Assembly (NCBI GenBank): GCA_002307185.1
Contig: DBTT01000011.1
Coordinates: 76,013 to 140,012 of the forward strand
Reading direction: 5' to 3'
Source: Bacteroidales bacterium UBA1309
GTDB lineage: Bacteria; Bacteroidota; Bacteroidia; Bacteroidales; Dysgonomonadaceae
Length of the DNA stretch: 64,000 bases
The notes below the pieces were generated by a model, which did not search any database, was not told the origin of the DNA, and was given only the letters and a program-made list of their open reading frames with translations. Shown piece by piece: positions 55,301 through 63,781 of this stretch. The translations under genes and the position numbers were made by a program. Each line of letters begins with the position of its first letter. Within the stretch, counting starts at the first letter, position 1.

Positions 55301-56605
55301 GAGCAACACGGGGTGGCCTTTCATTACGTATTCCAAAATATCCCAAACCACAGGTTCTTTGCGGTCAACGATTCTTTTGGCTGATTTCACCGTTTTCACG
55401 ATTCCGCGTTCAATCAACTTACGGATAACAAACGGTTTATATAATTCGGCAGCCATATTTTTGGGCAAACCACATTCGTGCATCTTCAACTCAGGACCAA
55501 CAACAATTACGGAACGAGCAGAGTAATCGACACGCTTACCCAGCAAGTTTTGACGGAAACGTCCTTGTTTACCTTTCAAACTGTCAGAAAGCGATTTCAA
55601 CGGACGGTTAGCATCGGTCTTAACCGCACTTGATTTACGAGAATTGTCGAACAAAGAGTCAACAGCTTCTTGCAACATGCGTTTCTCATTACGCAAGATC
55701 ACGTCTGGAGCTTTTATTTCTATCAAACGTTTCAAACGATTGTTACGAATAATCACACGGCGATACAAGTCGTTCAAGTCGGAAGTAGCAAAACGACCAC
55801 CGTCCAACGGTACCAATGGACGCAATTCGGGTGGAATCACCGGGACAACTTTCACAATCATCCATTCAGGACGATTCTTGCCCTTGGACCCACGGAAAGC
55901 CTCCACCACCTGAAGCTGTTTCAAAGCTTCATTCTTACGCTGTTGGGAAGTATCTGTGTTTGCCTTGTGACGAAGATAATTTGCTTGAGAATCCAAATTG
56001 ATGCGGCAAAGCAAGTCATAAACAGCTTCGGCACCCATTTTGGCAATGAACTTATTCGGATCGGTATCTTCCAACAACTGATTTTCCTTTGGAAGGGTAT
56101 CTAGAATGTTCAAATACTCTTCTTCTGTCAACAGGTCTTTTTCAGCAATTCCTTCTTCGATTGCGATACCGGGTTGGATAACCACGTATCTTTCGTAATA
56201 GACAATAGAATCTAGTTTTTTTGTTGGAATTCCAAGAAGGTATCCAATCTTATTGGGCAAGGAGCGAAAATACCAGATGTGTGCAACCGGAACAACCAAA
56301 TGGATGTGTCCTGTACGCTCACGACGAACTTTTTTCTCTGTCACTTCCACACCGCATCGGTCGCAGACAATTCCTTTGTAACGGATTCTTTTATATTTCC
56401 CGCAATGACATTCATAATCTTTTACCGGACCAAAGATCCGTTCGCAAAACAATCCGTCACGTTCCGGTTTATAGGTACGGTAGTTGATTGTTTCGGGTTT
56501 CAAAACTTCACCGTGAGATTGGTCAAGAATTTCTTCTGGAGAAGCCAAGCTTATTGTAATCTTCGAAAAACTACTCTTTACTTTATTTTCTTTTCTAAAA
56601 GCCAT
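52322..56605 (-). CDS. rpoC: RNA polymerase subunit beta prime
   Basis: A 1427-residue catalytic subunit, normal length for Bacteroidota. The N-terminal zinc ribbon has C66, C68, C81 and C84 (ECHCGKYK, VCDRCG). The active-site NADFDGDQM lies near 467-475 and chelates the catalytic magnesium. A second zinc site includes CESHKGVCAKCYG near 887. The bridge-helix/trigger-loop region includes AAQSIGEPGTQLTLRTFH. It follows rpoB after 174 nt of repeat-rich spacer and ends with a strong terminator. Confidence 0.99.
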   Translation of the reverse strand: MAFRKENKVKSSFSKITISLASPEEILDQSHGEVLKPETINYRTYKPERDGLFCERIFGPVKDYECHCGKYKRIRYKGIVCDRCGVEVTEKKVRRERTGHIHLVVPVAHIWYFRSLPNKIGYLLGIPTKKLDSIVYYERYVVIQPGIAIEEGIAEKDLLTEEEYLNILDTLPKENQLLEDTDPNKFIAKMGAEAVYDLLCRINLDSQANYLRHKANTDTSQQRKNEALKQLQVVEAFRGSKGKNRPEWMIVKVVPVIPPELRPLVPLDGGRFATSDLNDLYRRVIIRNNRLKRLIEIKAPDVILRNEKRMLQEAVDSLFDNSRKSSAVKTDANRPLKSLSDSLKGKQGRFRQNLLGKRVDYSARSVIVVGPELKMHECGLPKNMAAELYKPFVIRKLIERGIVKTVKSAKRIVDRKEPVVWDILEYVMKGHPVLLNRAPTLHRLGIQAFQPKMIEGKAIQLHPLACTAFNADFDGDQMAVHLPLGNEAVLEAQMLMLASHNILNPANGAPITVPSQDMVLGLYYITKIRPEAQGEGLIFYGPEEAIIAYNEKKVDVHALIKVYVRDLDENGESVQKLTETTVGRVIVNQFTPIEVGFINEVLSKKSLRDIIGRVIKLAGVAKTAQFLDDIKNLGYQTAFRGGLSFNLEDVIIPEEKEKLVQQGYDEVEQILNNYNMGFITFNERYNQIIDIWTHVNSKLSNILMKQLSEDNKGFNSVYMMLDSGARGSKEQIRQLSGMRGLMAKPQKSGAEGAQIIENPILANFKEGLSVLEYFISTHGARKGLADTALKTADAGYLTRRLVDVSHDVIINEEDCGTLRGLIATELKNNEETVASLYERILGRVSVHDIQHPLTGELLVKSGEEITEDVANAIQVSPIERVEIRSVLTCESHKGVCAKCYGRNLATNKMVQRGEAVGVIAAQSIGEPGTQLTLRTFHVGGIASNIAAENNITTKYDGILEIDDLRTVDVTDDSGSKYQVVVSRLVELRIVDPTTKIVLLTHNIPYGSKLFFKAGDTVKKGNVICEWDPFNAVIISEASGRIEFENVIENVTYKVESDEQTGLKEKIIIESRDKTKAPEAHILDNEGNRIKTYSLPLGAHVIKDDKDTITAGEVLVKIPRAVGKAGDITGGLPRVTELFEARNPSNPAVVSEIDGEVSFGKIKRGNREIIVTSKTDEVKKYLVPLSKQILVQENDFVRAGMPLSDGATTPSDILAIKGPTAVQEYIVNEVQDVYRLQGVKINDKHFEVIVRQMMRKVEIVDPGDTRFLEQQIVDKHDVMDENDRIWGKKVIVDSGDSTVFEAGQIVTARKLRDENSILKRRDLRLIEVRDAIPATANQILQGITRAALQTQSFMSAASFQETTKVLNEAAINGKVDRLEGMKENVICGHLIPAGTGLRDYEKLIVGTKEDFEKIASNRKTVVDFDQID

Positions 56606-56779
56606 ATACTTTTTTTTTAAAAGCTGTTAGCTATTAGCCCATACATAGCCATAGCTGTTCATTAGAGTATTTAGAAGCTGTAGCCGTGAGCCATGAGCCG
56701 TGAGCCGTAGCCTTATATAGTATTGGAAGCCATCAGCCAAAAGCTATAAAAGCAATTAGCCAATGGCTCTGTTTTTTAA
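56606..56779. repeat. Short degenerate repeats between rpoB and rpoC
   Basis: The spacer holds repeated AGCC-centred heptamers. The clearest run is 56681-56713: GTAGCC, GTGAGCC, ATGAGCC, GTGAGCC, GTAGCC. Looser copies (TTAGCTATTAGCC, AATTAGCC, AATGGCT) lie on both sides. It is not a clear terminator, and read-through from rpoB to rpoC must occur. Confidence 0.6.
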
Positions 56780-59700
56780 TTAATCAAGTGTGACACTCAA
56801 TCCCAAACCACGCATTTCGTGCAGCAATACGTTCAATGACTCAGGGATACCAGGTTGTGGCATTTGGTCACCCTTCACGATTGCTTCGTAGGCCTTGCTC
56901 CGTCCGGTCACGTCATCGGATTTAATGGTCAGGATTTCCTGAAGTATGTGTGATGCACCGAATGCTTCAAGTGCCCAAACTTCCATTTCGCCAAAACGTT
57001 GTCCACCAAATTGAGCTTTACCACCTAGAGGCTGTTGCGTAATCAATGAATATGGGCCAATAGAACGTGCGTGCATTTTATCTTCAACCATGTGCCCAAG
57101 TTTGAGCATGTAGATAATACCCACTGTTGCTGGCTGGTCGAATCGCTCTCCTGTTCCACCATCGCACAGATAAGTCTTCCCCGAACGAGGGATGCCGGCT
57201 TTCTCTGTCCACTCATTCAGATCATCCAGGCTTGCACCGTCAAAGATTGGAGTTGCAAATTTCACACCAAGTTCTTTTCCAGCCCAACCAAGCACAGTTT
57301 CGAAGATCTGCCCAAGGTTCATACGGGAAGGCACACCCAACGGGTTTAAAACAATATCAACAGGTGTTCCATCTGATAAGAAAGGCATATCCTCGTCGCG
57401 AACAATACGGGAAACAATACCCTTGTTGCCGTGACGACCTGCCATCTTGTCCCCGACTTGAATTTTACGCTTCTTAGCGACGTAAACTTTTGCTATTTGA
57501 ATAATTCCGGAAGGAAGTTCGTCACCAATTGTCAGGTCAAAACGCTTGCGTTTCAATTCGGCGTCCAACTCCTTGTATTTGCGCAGATAGTTCACAATAA
57601 CATCACGGATCAAATCATTTTTATGAGCATCAGGTGTCCATTTGCTCACTTGGATGGATTCGTAATCGATGGCATCCAAAGCAGCTTTTGTGAATTTAAC
57701 GCCTTTCGGAATTACATCTACGTTTAGATAATCTTTCACTCCCAAAGAAACTTTTCCTTCTGTGAGTACCAATATTTTATCCACCAACAAAGACTTCAAT
57801 TCACCCAATTTCACTTCATATTCTTCGTCCAATTTTGGGAGCAAAGCTTTGCTCGAAAGTTTAGTCTTCCCTTTCTTATTGGCTTTGGAGAACAAGTGAG
57901 TACCTACAACTACCCCCTTCAAGGAAGGAGAAGCTTTTAAAGAAGCATCTTTTACATCACCGGCCTTATCTCCAAAAATAGCTCTCAACAGTTTTTCTTC
58001 AGGAGAAGGATCAGACTCGCCTTTCGGTGTGATTTTACCGATCAGAATGTCGCCTGGCCCCACCTTGGCTCCTATTCGGACAATACCACGTTCGTCCAAA
58101 TCTTTTGTTGCATCCTCGCTCACGTTTGGAATGTCGGATGTCAATTCTTCTACCCCTCGTTTTGTTTCCCGAACTTCCAAAGAAAATTCTTCCACATGAA
58201 CGGAAGTCAGAATGTCGTCACGAACAATGCGTTCGTTCAAAACAATAGCATCCTCGTAGTTATATCCCTTCCATGGCATAAAAGCCACTTTCAGGTTTTT
58301 ACCAATCGCCAATTCTCCGTTTTCGGTGGAATATCCCTCTGTGAGGATCTCACCACCCTCCACACGTTGTCCCTTTTTACAAATAGGACGAAGGTCGATG
58401 GTTGTATTTTGGTTCGTCTTTCTAAATTTTGGAATAATATAAGTTTTCACTGAACTGTTAAAACTCACAAACTCTTGATCGTCTGTTCGATCATACTTAA
58501 TTTTAATGGTGCTCGCATCCACATAAATAATTTCACCAGCTCTTTCCGCAACAATTTGTGTGCGGGAATCGCGGATCAACTGCCCTTCGATGCCAGTTCC
58601 AATGATCGGTGCTTCCGTGCGAAGCAAGGGTACTGCCTGTCGCATCATGTTAGAACCCATCAATGCACGGTTGGCATCATCGTGTTCCAAAAATGGAATC
58701 AGAGAGGCTGCAATCGAAGCAATCTGTGTTGGAGCCACATCCATCAGCTCAATATCAGATGGGGTAACCACCGGATAGTCGGCATCTTGACGTGCTTTAA
58801 CACGAGTCTTGATAAACATACCGTTATCATCCAAAGGAGCATTTCCTTGAGCAATGATTTTTGCTTCTTCCTCTTCGGCAGCCAAATAGGTGATCCCGGT
58901 TTCCGACAAATCAACTTTCGCCTCAGTAACCATGCGGTATGGTGTCTCGATAAAACCGAGGTCATTGATCTTCGCATACACGCAAAGCGAAGAAATCAAA
59001 CCGATGTTTGGTCCTTCTGGAGTTTCAATCGGACACAAACGCCCATAGTGCGTATAGTGAACGTCGCGCACCTCAAAGCCGGCACGCTCACGTGACAAAC
59101 CGCCAGGTCCAAGGGCAGACATACGGCGTTTGTGCGTAATCTCAGCCAAAGGATTGGTTTGATCCATGAACTGAGACAAGGCGTTAGTCCCAAAGAAAGT
59201 GTTAACAACAGAAGATATGGTTTTTGCATTGATCAAGTCGATCGGAGTAAACACCTCGTTGTCGCGAACATTCATACGCTCGCGAATAATGCGTGCCATA
59301 CGGTTCAAGCCAACACCAAATTGGTTGTAAAGCTGTTCGCCCACAGTGCGCACACGGCGGTTGCTCAAGTGGTCAATGTCATCGACATTCGCCTTCGAGT
59401 TGATCAGCTCAATCAAATATTTGATAATCTCGATAATGTCTTCCTTGGTCAGGACACGCACGTCATCGCTCGACGAAAGATTTAATTTCTTATTGATCCT
59501 ATAACGACCAACTTGACCCAAGTCATAACGCTTTTCAGAGAAAAACAAGTTGTTGATCACTTCACGTGCACTGGCATCATCTGCTGGTTCGGCACTACGA
59601 AGCTGACGGTAAATATGTCTTACTGCATCGATTTCCGAATTACTCGGGTCTTTTTGCAGGGTATTGTATATGATAGAATAATCAGAATGTAGCGGGGAAT

Positions 59701-60592
59701 CTTTGTGCAAAAGAATTGTCTGCACGCCAGATTCGATGACTTCATCCACATGTTCAGGTTCAAGAACAGTTTCGCGTTCGATGATTACTTCATTACGCTC
59801 GATTGATGTCACCTCACCGGTGTCTTCATCCACAAAATCTTCCATCCAAGACTTCAGGATACGTGCTGCCAGTTTTCGACCAACAACTTTCTTGAGAGCT
59901 TGTTTAGAAACTTTGACCTCTTCTGCCAAATCGAATATCTCTAAAATATCTTTATCGCTTTCAAAGCCGATTGCACGCAACAAAGTTGTCACCGGTAACT
60001 TTTTCTTCCGGTCGATGTAAGCATACATCACATTGTTGATGTCTGTCGCAAACTCTATCCAAGAGCCTTTGAAAGGTATAATACGTGCTGAATACAGCTT
60101 GCTGCCATTCGTGTGCAGACTTTGCCCGAAAAACACGCCTGGCGATCTGTGTAATTGCGAAACAACAACACGTTCTGCACCATTGATAACAAATGTACCT
60201 TTCTCTGTCATGTACGGGATCAAGCCCAAATATACATCTTGGATTACCGTATCAAAATCTTCATGATCGGGATCAGTACAATAGAGCTTAAGCTTTGCTT
60301 TTAACGGCACGCTATATGTCAGCCCTCGATCTACACATTCGTCGATGGTGTAGCGAGGTGGATCGATGTAATAGTCTAGAAACTCTAATATAAAGTTATT
60401 ACGAGTATCTGCTATGGGAAAGTTTTCAGCAAAAACTTTATATAAGCCTTCATTTTTTCTTTTCTCAGGAGAAGTGTCGAGTTGTAAGAAGTCTCTGAAA
60501 GATTTCAATTGCACTTCAAGAAAGTCCGGATACTTCAAGGGATTCTTAATAGATGCAAAATTTACTCTCTGTGTATGGGTTGTTGAAGACAT
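56780..60592 (-). CDS. rpoB: RNA polymerase subunit beta
   Basis: A 1270-residue catalytic subunit. The rifampicin-binding region is seen as FFGTNALSQFMDQTNPL, THKRRMSALGPGGLSRERAG and ETPEGPNIGLISSL. The C-terminal part has GDKMAGRHGNKGIVSRI and ends EMRGLGLSVTLD. The start MSSTTHTQRVNFASIK is conserved in the phylum. At the rifampicin region the usual residues D, H and S are present, so no obvious resistance change is seen. It lies 101 nt after rplL, with a hairpin in the gap. Confidence 0.99.
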   Translation of the reverse strand: MSSTTHTQRVNFASIKNPLKYPDFLEVQLKSFRDFLQLDTSPEKRKNEGLYKVFAENFPIADTRNNFILEFLDYYIDPPRYTIDECVDRGLTYSVPLKAKLKLYCTDPDHEDFDTVIQDVYLGLIPYMTEKGTFVINGAERVVVSQLHRSPGVFFGQSLHTNGSKLYSARIIPFKGSWIEFATDINNVMYAYIDRKKKLPVTTLLRAIGFESDKDILEIFDLAEEVKVSKQALKKVVGRKLAARILKSWMEDFVDEDTGEVTSIERNEVIIERETVLEPEHVDEVIESGVQTILLHKDSPLHSDYSIIYNTLQKDPSNSEIDAVRHIYRQLRSAEPADDASAREVINNLFFSEKRYDLGQVGRYRINKKLNLSSSDDVRVLTKEDIIEIIKYLIELINSKANVDDIDHLSNRRVRTVGEQLYNQFGVGLNRMARIIRERMNVRDNEVFTPIDLINAKTISSVVNTFFGTNALSQFMDQTNPLAEITHKRRMSALGPGGLSRERAGFEVRDVHYTHYGRLCPIETPEGPNIGLISSLCVYAKINDLGFIETPYRMVTEAKVDLSETGITYLAAEEEEAKIIAQGNAPLDDNGMFIKTRVKARQDADYPVVTPSDIELMDVAPTQIASIAASLIPFLEHDDANRALMGSNMMRQAVPLLRTEAPIIGTGIEGQLIRDSRTQIVAERAGEIIYVDASTIKIKYDRTDDQEFVSFNSSVKTYIIPKFRKTNQNTTIDLRPICKKGQRVEGGEILTEGYSTENGELAIGKNLKVAFMPWKGYNYEDAIVLNERIVRDDILTSVHVEEFSLEVRETKRGVEELTSDIPNVSEDATKDLDERGIVRIGAKVGPGDILIGKITPKGESDPSPEEKLLRAIFGDKAGDVKDASLKASPSLKGVVVGTHLFSKANKKGKTKLSSKALLPKLDEEYEVKLGELKSLLVDKILVLTEGKVSLGVKDYLNVDVIPKGVKFTKAALDAIDYESIQVSKWTPDAHKNDLIRDVIVNYLRKYKELDAELKRKRFDLTIGDELPSGIIQIAKVYVAKKRKIQVGDKMAGRHGNKGIVSRIVRDEDMPFLSDGTPVDIVLNPLGVPSRMNLGQIFETVLGWAGKELGVKFATPIFDGASLDDLNEWTEKAGIPRSGKTYLCDGGTGERFDQPATVGIIYMLKLGHMVEDKMHARSIGPYSLITQQPLGGKAQFGGQRFGEMEVWALEAFGASHILQEILTIKSDDVTGRSKAYEAIVKGDQMPQPGIPESLNVLLHEMRGLGLSVTLD

Positions 60593-60635
60593 GGAAAATA
60601 TAATTTGATTGAACCTTTGTATATTTAGCGTAAAA

Positions 60636-60668
60636 GGTTAAGAATCTCCAAACAGGAGACTCCTAACC
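60636..60668 (-). terminator. Attenuator-like hairpin between rplL and rpoB
   Basis: GGTTA plus TCTCC (60636-60649) pair with GGAGA and TAACC (60655-60668), separated by a 4-nt internal loop, with a 5-nt apical loop. Leftward it is followed by TTTTA. It is weaker than the other terminators and probably gives partial read-through. Confidence 0.5.
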
Positions 60669-60693
60669 AAACATCCTGAATTACAGGATTTTA

Positions 60694-61065
60694 TTACTTA
60701 AGTTCAACTTCAGCTCCTGCTTCTTCCAATTGTTTTTTCAATGAATCAGCTTCGTCTTTAGTTACACCTTTCTTCAATTCGGAAGGAGAACCATCAACAA
60801 GGTCTTTAGCTTCTTTCAAACCTAATCCTGTAAGTTCTTTTACTGCTTTAACAACAGCAAGTTTGTTAGCACCAGCAGCTTTCAAAACAACATCAAAAGA
60901 TGTTTTTTCCTCCACTTCAGCAGCAGCGGCAGCAGGGGCTGCAACAGCTACGGCAGCAGCTGCAGGTTCGATACCATATTCTGTTTTCAAGATTTCAGCT
61001 AGTTCGCTTACTTCTTTTACAGTCAAATTTACTAGTTGTTCAGCAAAAGCTTTCAAATCTGCCAT
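60694..61065 (-). CDS. rplL: 50S ribosomal protein L7/L12
   Basis: A 123-residue stalk protein that recruits translational GTPases. It has the N-terminal dimerisation helix pair, an alanine-rich hinge (AAAAVAVAAPAAAAAEVE) and the C-terminal factor-binding domain with KELTGLGLKEAKDLVDG. Length and layout are standard. It is 43 nt after rplJ. Confidence 0.99.
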   Translation of the reverse strand: MADLKAFAEQLVNLTVKEVSELAEILKTEYGIEPAAAAVAVAAPAAAAAEVEEKTSFDVVLKAAGANKLAVVKAVKELTGLGLKEAKDLVDGSPSELKKGVTKDEADSLKKQLEEAGAEVELK

Positions 61066-61108
61066 TTTTCTATATATTTAAATTGTTGTTATTAATCTTT
61101 GAAATAAA

Positions 61109-61621
61109 TTATTTGTTTGAAAGAGTTTCCAAAATTCCGTGAATAGTGGAACCTCCTGATTGGAGAGCAGAAATAACATTCTTGGCAGGCGATTGCAATG
61201 CTGCGATAACATCTGCGATAAGTTCGTTCTTGCTCTTGATGTTTACAAGGGCTTTCAGGTTTTCAGCACCTATATAGAAGCTTTCCTGAACATAAGCCGC
61301 TTTCAAGCTCGGGATACCCTCTTTGCTATACTTGTCAATAAGTTTAGCAGGTTCGTTTGCCACATTGGAAAACATCACAGCTGTATTACCTTTCAATGCA
61401 GGAGCTAGTTCTGAGAAATCAGTATCCAGCGATTCCAATGCTTTTTGGAACAAGGTATTTTTTACAACTACAAGTTTGATGTCGCTCTTGTAACATTCTC
61501 TTCTAAGTTGACTCGTCTTTGCTGCATTCAGAGATTCGATGTTAGTCAAATAGAAATTATCGTATTGCTTAAGATCCGCTGCAATTTTCTCGATGATAGT
61601 GTTTTTTTCTTCCTTTCTCAT
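61109..61621 (-). CDS. rplJ: 50S ribosomal protein L10
   Basis: A 170-residue stalk-base protein that anchors L7/L12 dimers to 23S rRNA. The conserved YKSDIKLVVVKNTLFQKAL segment (RNA-binding core) and helical C-terminus (SPAKNVISALQSGGSTIHG) are present. It is autogenously regulated in other bacteria through an L10 leader, but here rplA ends only 15 nt upstream so such a leader has no room. Confidence 0.98.
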   Translation of the reverse strand: MRKEEKNTIIEKIAADLKQYDNFYLTNIESLNAAKTSQLRRECYKSDIKLVVVKNTLFQKALESLDTDFSELAPALKGNTAVMFSNVANEPAKLIDKYSKEGIPSLKAAYVQESFYIGAENLKALVNIKSKNELIADVIAALQSPAKNVISALQSGGSTIHGILETLSNK

Positions 61622-61636
61622 AATTCAATCGATTGT

Positions 61637-62335
61637 TTAGTGTTCATCAACTGTTTTAGGATCAATCTTGATTCCTTGACTCATAGTACTTGAAAGAAAA
61701 ATGCTCTTCACGTAAGTTCCTTTAGCAGCAGCAGGTTTCAACTTGATAATTGTATTGATGAATTCTTTGGTGTTATCCTTGATCTGATCAACAGAGAAAG
61801 AAACTTTACCAACAGAAGTATGCACAATACCTGTTTTATCAACCTTGAAGTCGATTTTACCAGACTTGACTTCTTTTACAGCTTTTGCCACATCAACGGT
61901 CACGGTACCACTTTTAGGGTTTGGCATAAGGCCACGAGGACCCAATATACGGCCAAGAGCACCGATTTTTCCCATGATGGCAGGTTGCGTAATAATTACG
62001 TCAATGTCAGTCCAACCGCCTTTGATCTTTTCAATATATTCATCCAAGCCAACATAGTCGGCTCCAGCTTCTTTGGCTGCTGCTTCCACATCCGAGGCAC
62101 AAAGCACAAGCACTTTCACTTGCTTGCCTGTACCATGAGGAAGAGAAACAACACCTCTCACCATTTGATTCGCTTTACGGGGATCTACTCCAAGGCGGAT
62201 ATCAACATCCACAGAAGCGTCAAATTTGGTAGTGGTAATTTCCTTCACCAAAGCTGAAGCTTCATTTAAAGAATAAAGTTTCCCTGCTTCAATCTTACCG
62301 GCTACTAACTTTTGTTTTTTTGTAAGTTTACCCAT
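61637..62335 (-). CDS. rplA: 50S ribosomal protein L1
   Basis: A 232-residue protein of the L1 stalk near the ribosomal E site. Conserved stretches are ATTKFDASVDVDIRLGVD-like sequence near 33-52, GPRGLMPNPKSGTVT near 130, and FINTIIKLKPAAAKGTYVKS near the C-terminus. It starts 19 nt after rplK. Confidence 0.98.
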   Translation of the reverse strand: MGKLTKKQKLVAGKIEAGKLYSLNEASALVKEITTTKFDASVDVDIRLGVDPRKANQMVRGVVSLPHGTGKQVKVLVLCASDVEAAAKEAGADYVGLDEYIEKIKGGWTDIDVIITQPAIMGKIGALGRILGPRGLMPNPKSGTVTVDVAKAVKEVKSGKIDFKVDKTGIVHTSVGKVSFSVDQIKDNTKEFINTIIKLKPAAAKGTYVKSIFLSSTMSQGIKIDPKTVDEH

Positions 62336-62354
62336 TTTTAAAATTGAAGTTTAA

Positions 62355-62801
62355 TTATTTAACATCTTCTGGGAAAGCCCCTTTTACAGTGATACCCATA
62401 CTACGAGCTGTTCCGGCAACCATTCGCATAGCAGATTCAAGAGTGAAGCAATTAAGGTCAATCATCTTGTCTTCTGCAATAGCTTTCACCTGATCCCAGG
62501 TAATTTCAGCCACTTTTTTACGATTTGGCTCTGCAGACCCGCTCTTCAGCTTGGATACTTCCAACAACTGAATTGCCACAGGTGGAGTTTTAACGACAAA
62601 ATCAAAAGATTTATCAACGTAATAAGTGATAACCACTGGCAACACTTTTCCGGCTTTCTCTTGAGTTCTGGCATTATATTGCTTGCAGAAATCCATGATG
62701 TTGATCCCTTTCGAACCCAATGCAGGTCCTACGGGAGGTGATGGATTTGCGGCGCCTCCTTTGATCTGTAACTTTATTTGTCCAGCAATTTCTTTAGCCA
62801 T
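62355..62801 (-). CDS. rplK: 50S ribosomal protein L11
   Basis: A 148-residue protein that binds the GTPase-associated centre of 23S rRNA. Standard signatures are GGAANPSPPVGPALGSKG-like N-terminal sequence with the conserved prolines, GINIMDFCKQYNARTQ, and the C-terminal GTARSMGITVKG. It lies 77 nt after nusG. Confidence 0.98.
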   Translation of the reverse strand: MAKEIAGQIKLQIKGGAANPSPPVGPALGSKGINIMDFCKQYNARTQEKAGKVLPVVITYYVDKSFDFVVKTPPVAIQLLEVSKLKSGSAEPNRKKVAEITWDQVKAIAEDKMIDLNCFTLESAMRMVAGTARSMGITVKGAFPEDVK

Positions 62802-62878
62802 TTCCGATTAAAATTTAATTTGTTTCAAAAAATAATTTTGAAAATATGTGGTTGCGTAACCAACCAAAGAAAAGATTC

Positions 62879-63421
62879 TTATTCCTTCTCCACTTGCATA
62901 TATCCTAGTTCCAACGGTGTTTTACGACCGAAGATCTTCACCATCACCTTGAGCTTTTTCTTTTCAGTGTTGACTTCTTCAATGATGCCGGAGAAACCAC
63001 TGAATGGGCCATAGTTGACCTTCACGTTTTCTCCAACAAAATATTCGACGTCAAGCTCTTCGGATTGTTCTTCGAGTTCGTCAACTGTCCCTAGAATTCG
63101 CTTCACTTCGGATTCACGAAGAGGTTGCGGATTCTTTGTATCAGGCAAAAATCCCGCCACGTAATTGATATTTCGCAATTCGTGAATGACTTCTCCCACC
63201 AAAGCGGCCTCAATAAGTATATAGCCGGGAAGATAAGCGCGTTCTTTCATCACTTTCTTTCCGTTACGTACGCTGTAGGTCTTTTCGGTAGGGATAAGTA
63301 CTTGGGAAATATATTTGCCCAAATCAGTTTTCTTAATCTCCGATTCAAGATATTCTTTGACCTTATTTTCTTTTCCACTAACAGCACGCAGGACGTACCA
63401 TTTTTTTTCAATTTCAGTCAT
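62879..63421 (-). CDS. nusG: Transcription antitermination factor NusG
   Basis: A 180-residue elongation factor that binds RNA polymerase and couples it to ribosome and Rho. The N-terminal NGN domain has WYVLRAVSGKENKVKEYL and GYILIEAAL. A C-terminal KOW motif is seen in ENVKVNYGPFSGFSGIIEEV. Placed as usual between secE and rplK, with 9 nt to secE. Confidence 0.98.
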   Translation of the reverse strand: MTEIEKKWYVLRAVSGKENKVKEYLESEIKKTDLGKYISQVLIPTEKTYSVRNGKKVMKERAYLPGYILIEAALVGEVIHELRNINYVAGFLPDTKNPQPLRESEVKRILGTVDELEEQSEELDVEYFVGENVKVNYGPFSGFSGIIEEVNTEKKKLKVMVKIFGRKTPLELGYMQVEKE

Positions 63422-63430
63422 TTTCTTAAA

Positions 63431-63634
63431 TTAGAGGATACCGTACAGAAACTTGACAACATATTCAAAAGCAGAATCAACAACGAAAATCACCATAGCC
63501 ATGATTAAGGAAGCGGACATGACTATTACGGCGCTGCTTGTCAACTCCGGCCGAGAGGGCCAAGAAACCTTATAAACGAGTTCGTTATAAGCATCTTTTA
63601 TGTAATTTTTTACTTTCTCGAAAAATTTTTTCAT
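63431..63634 (-). CDS. secE: Preprotein translocase subunit SecE
   Basis: A 67-residue single-span form of SecE, part of the SecYEG channel. The amphipathic N-terminal helix carries YNELVYKVSWPSRPEL, the conserved cytoplasmic segment, and one membrane helix follows (SAVIVMSASLIMAMVIFVV). The short length is normal outside the gamma-proteobacteria. Confidence 0.96.
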   Translation of the reverse strand: MKKFFEKVKNYIKDAYNELVYKVSWPSRPELTSSAVIVMSASLIMAMVIFVVDSAFEYVVKFLYGIL

Positions 63635-63652
63635 CTAATCCTTGGATTTTTG

Positions 63653-63725
63653 CACGGGTTGAGAGACTCGAACTCCCGACACCTGGTTTTGGAGACCAGT
63701 GCTCTACCAACTGAGCTAAACCCGT
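63653..63725 (-). tRNA. tRNA-Trp (anticodon CCA)
   Basis: A 73-nt cloverleaf read leftward: acceptor ACGGGTT/AACCCGT with discriminator G, D stem GCTC/GAGC, anticodon stem CTGGT/ACCAG with loop CTCCAAA (anticodon CCA), T stem GGGAG/CTCTC with loop TTCGAGT. CCA is not encoded. It lies between tuf and secE, the usual place in this phylum. Confidence 0.97.
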
Positions 63726-63781
63726 AGATAAAGCCGGCTAAAATTCAACCGGCTTTAGGTTGTTGGTATTGAAATAGTGTC

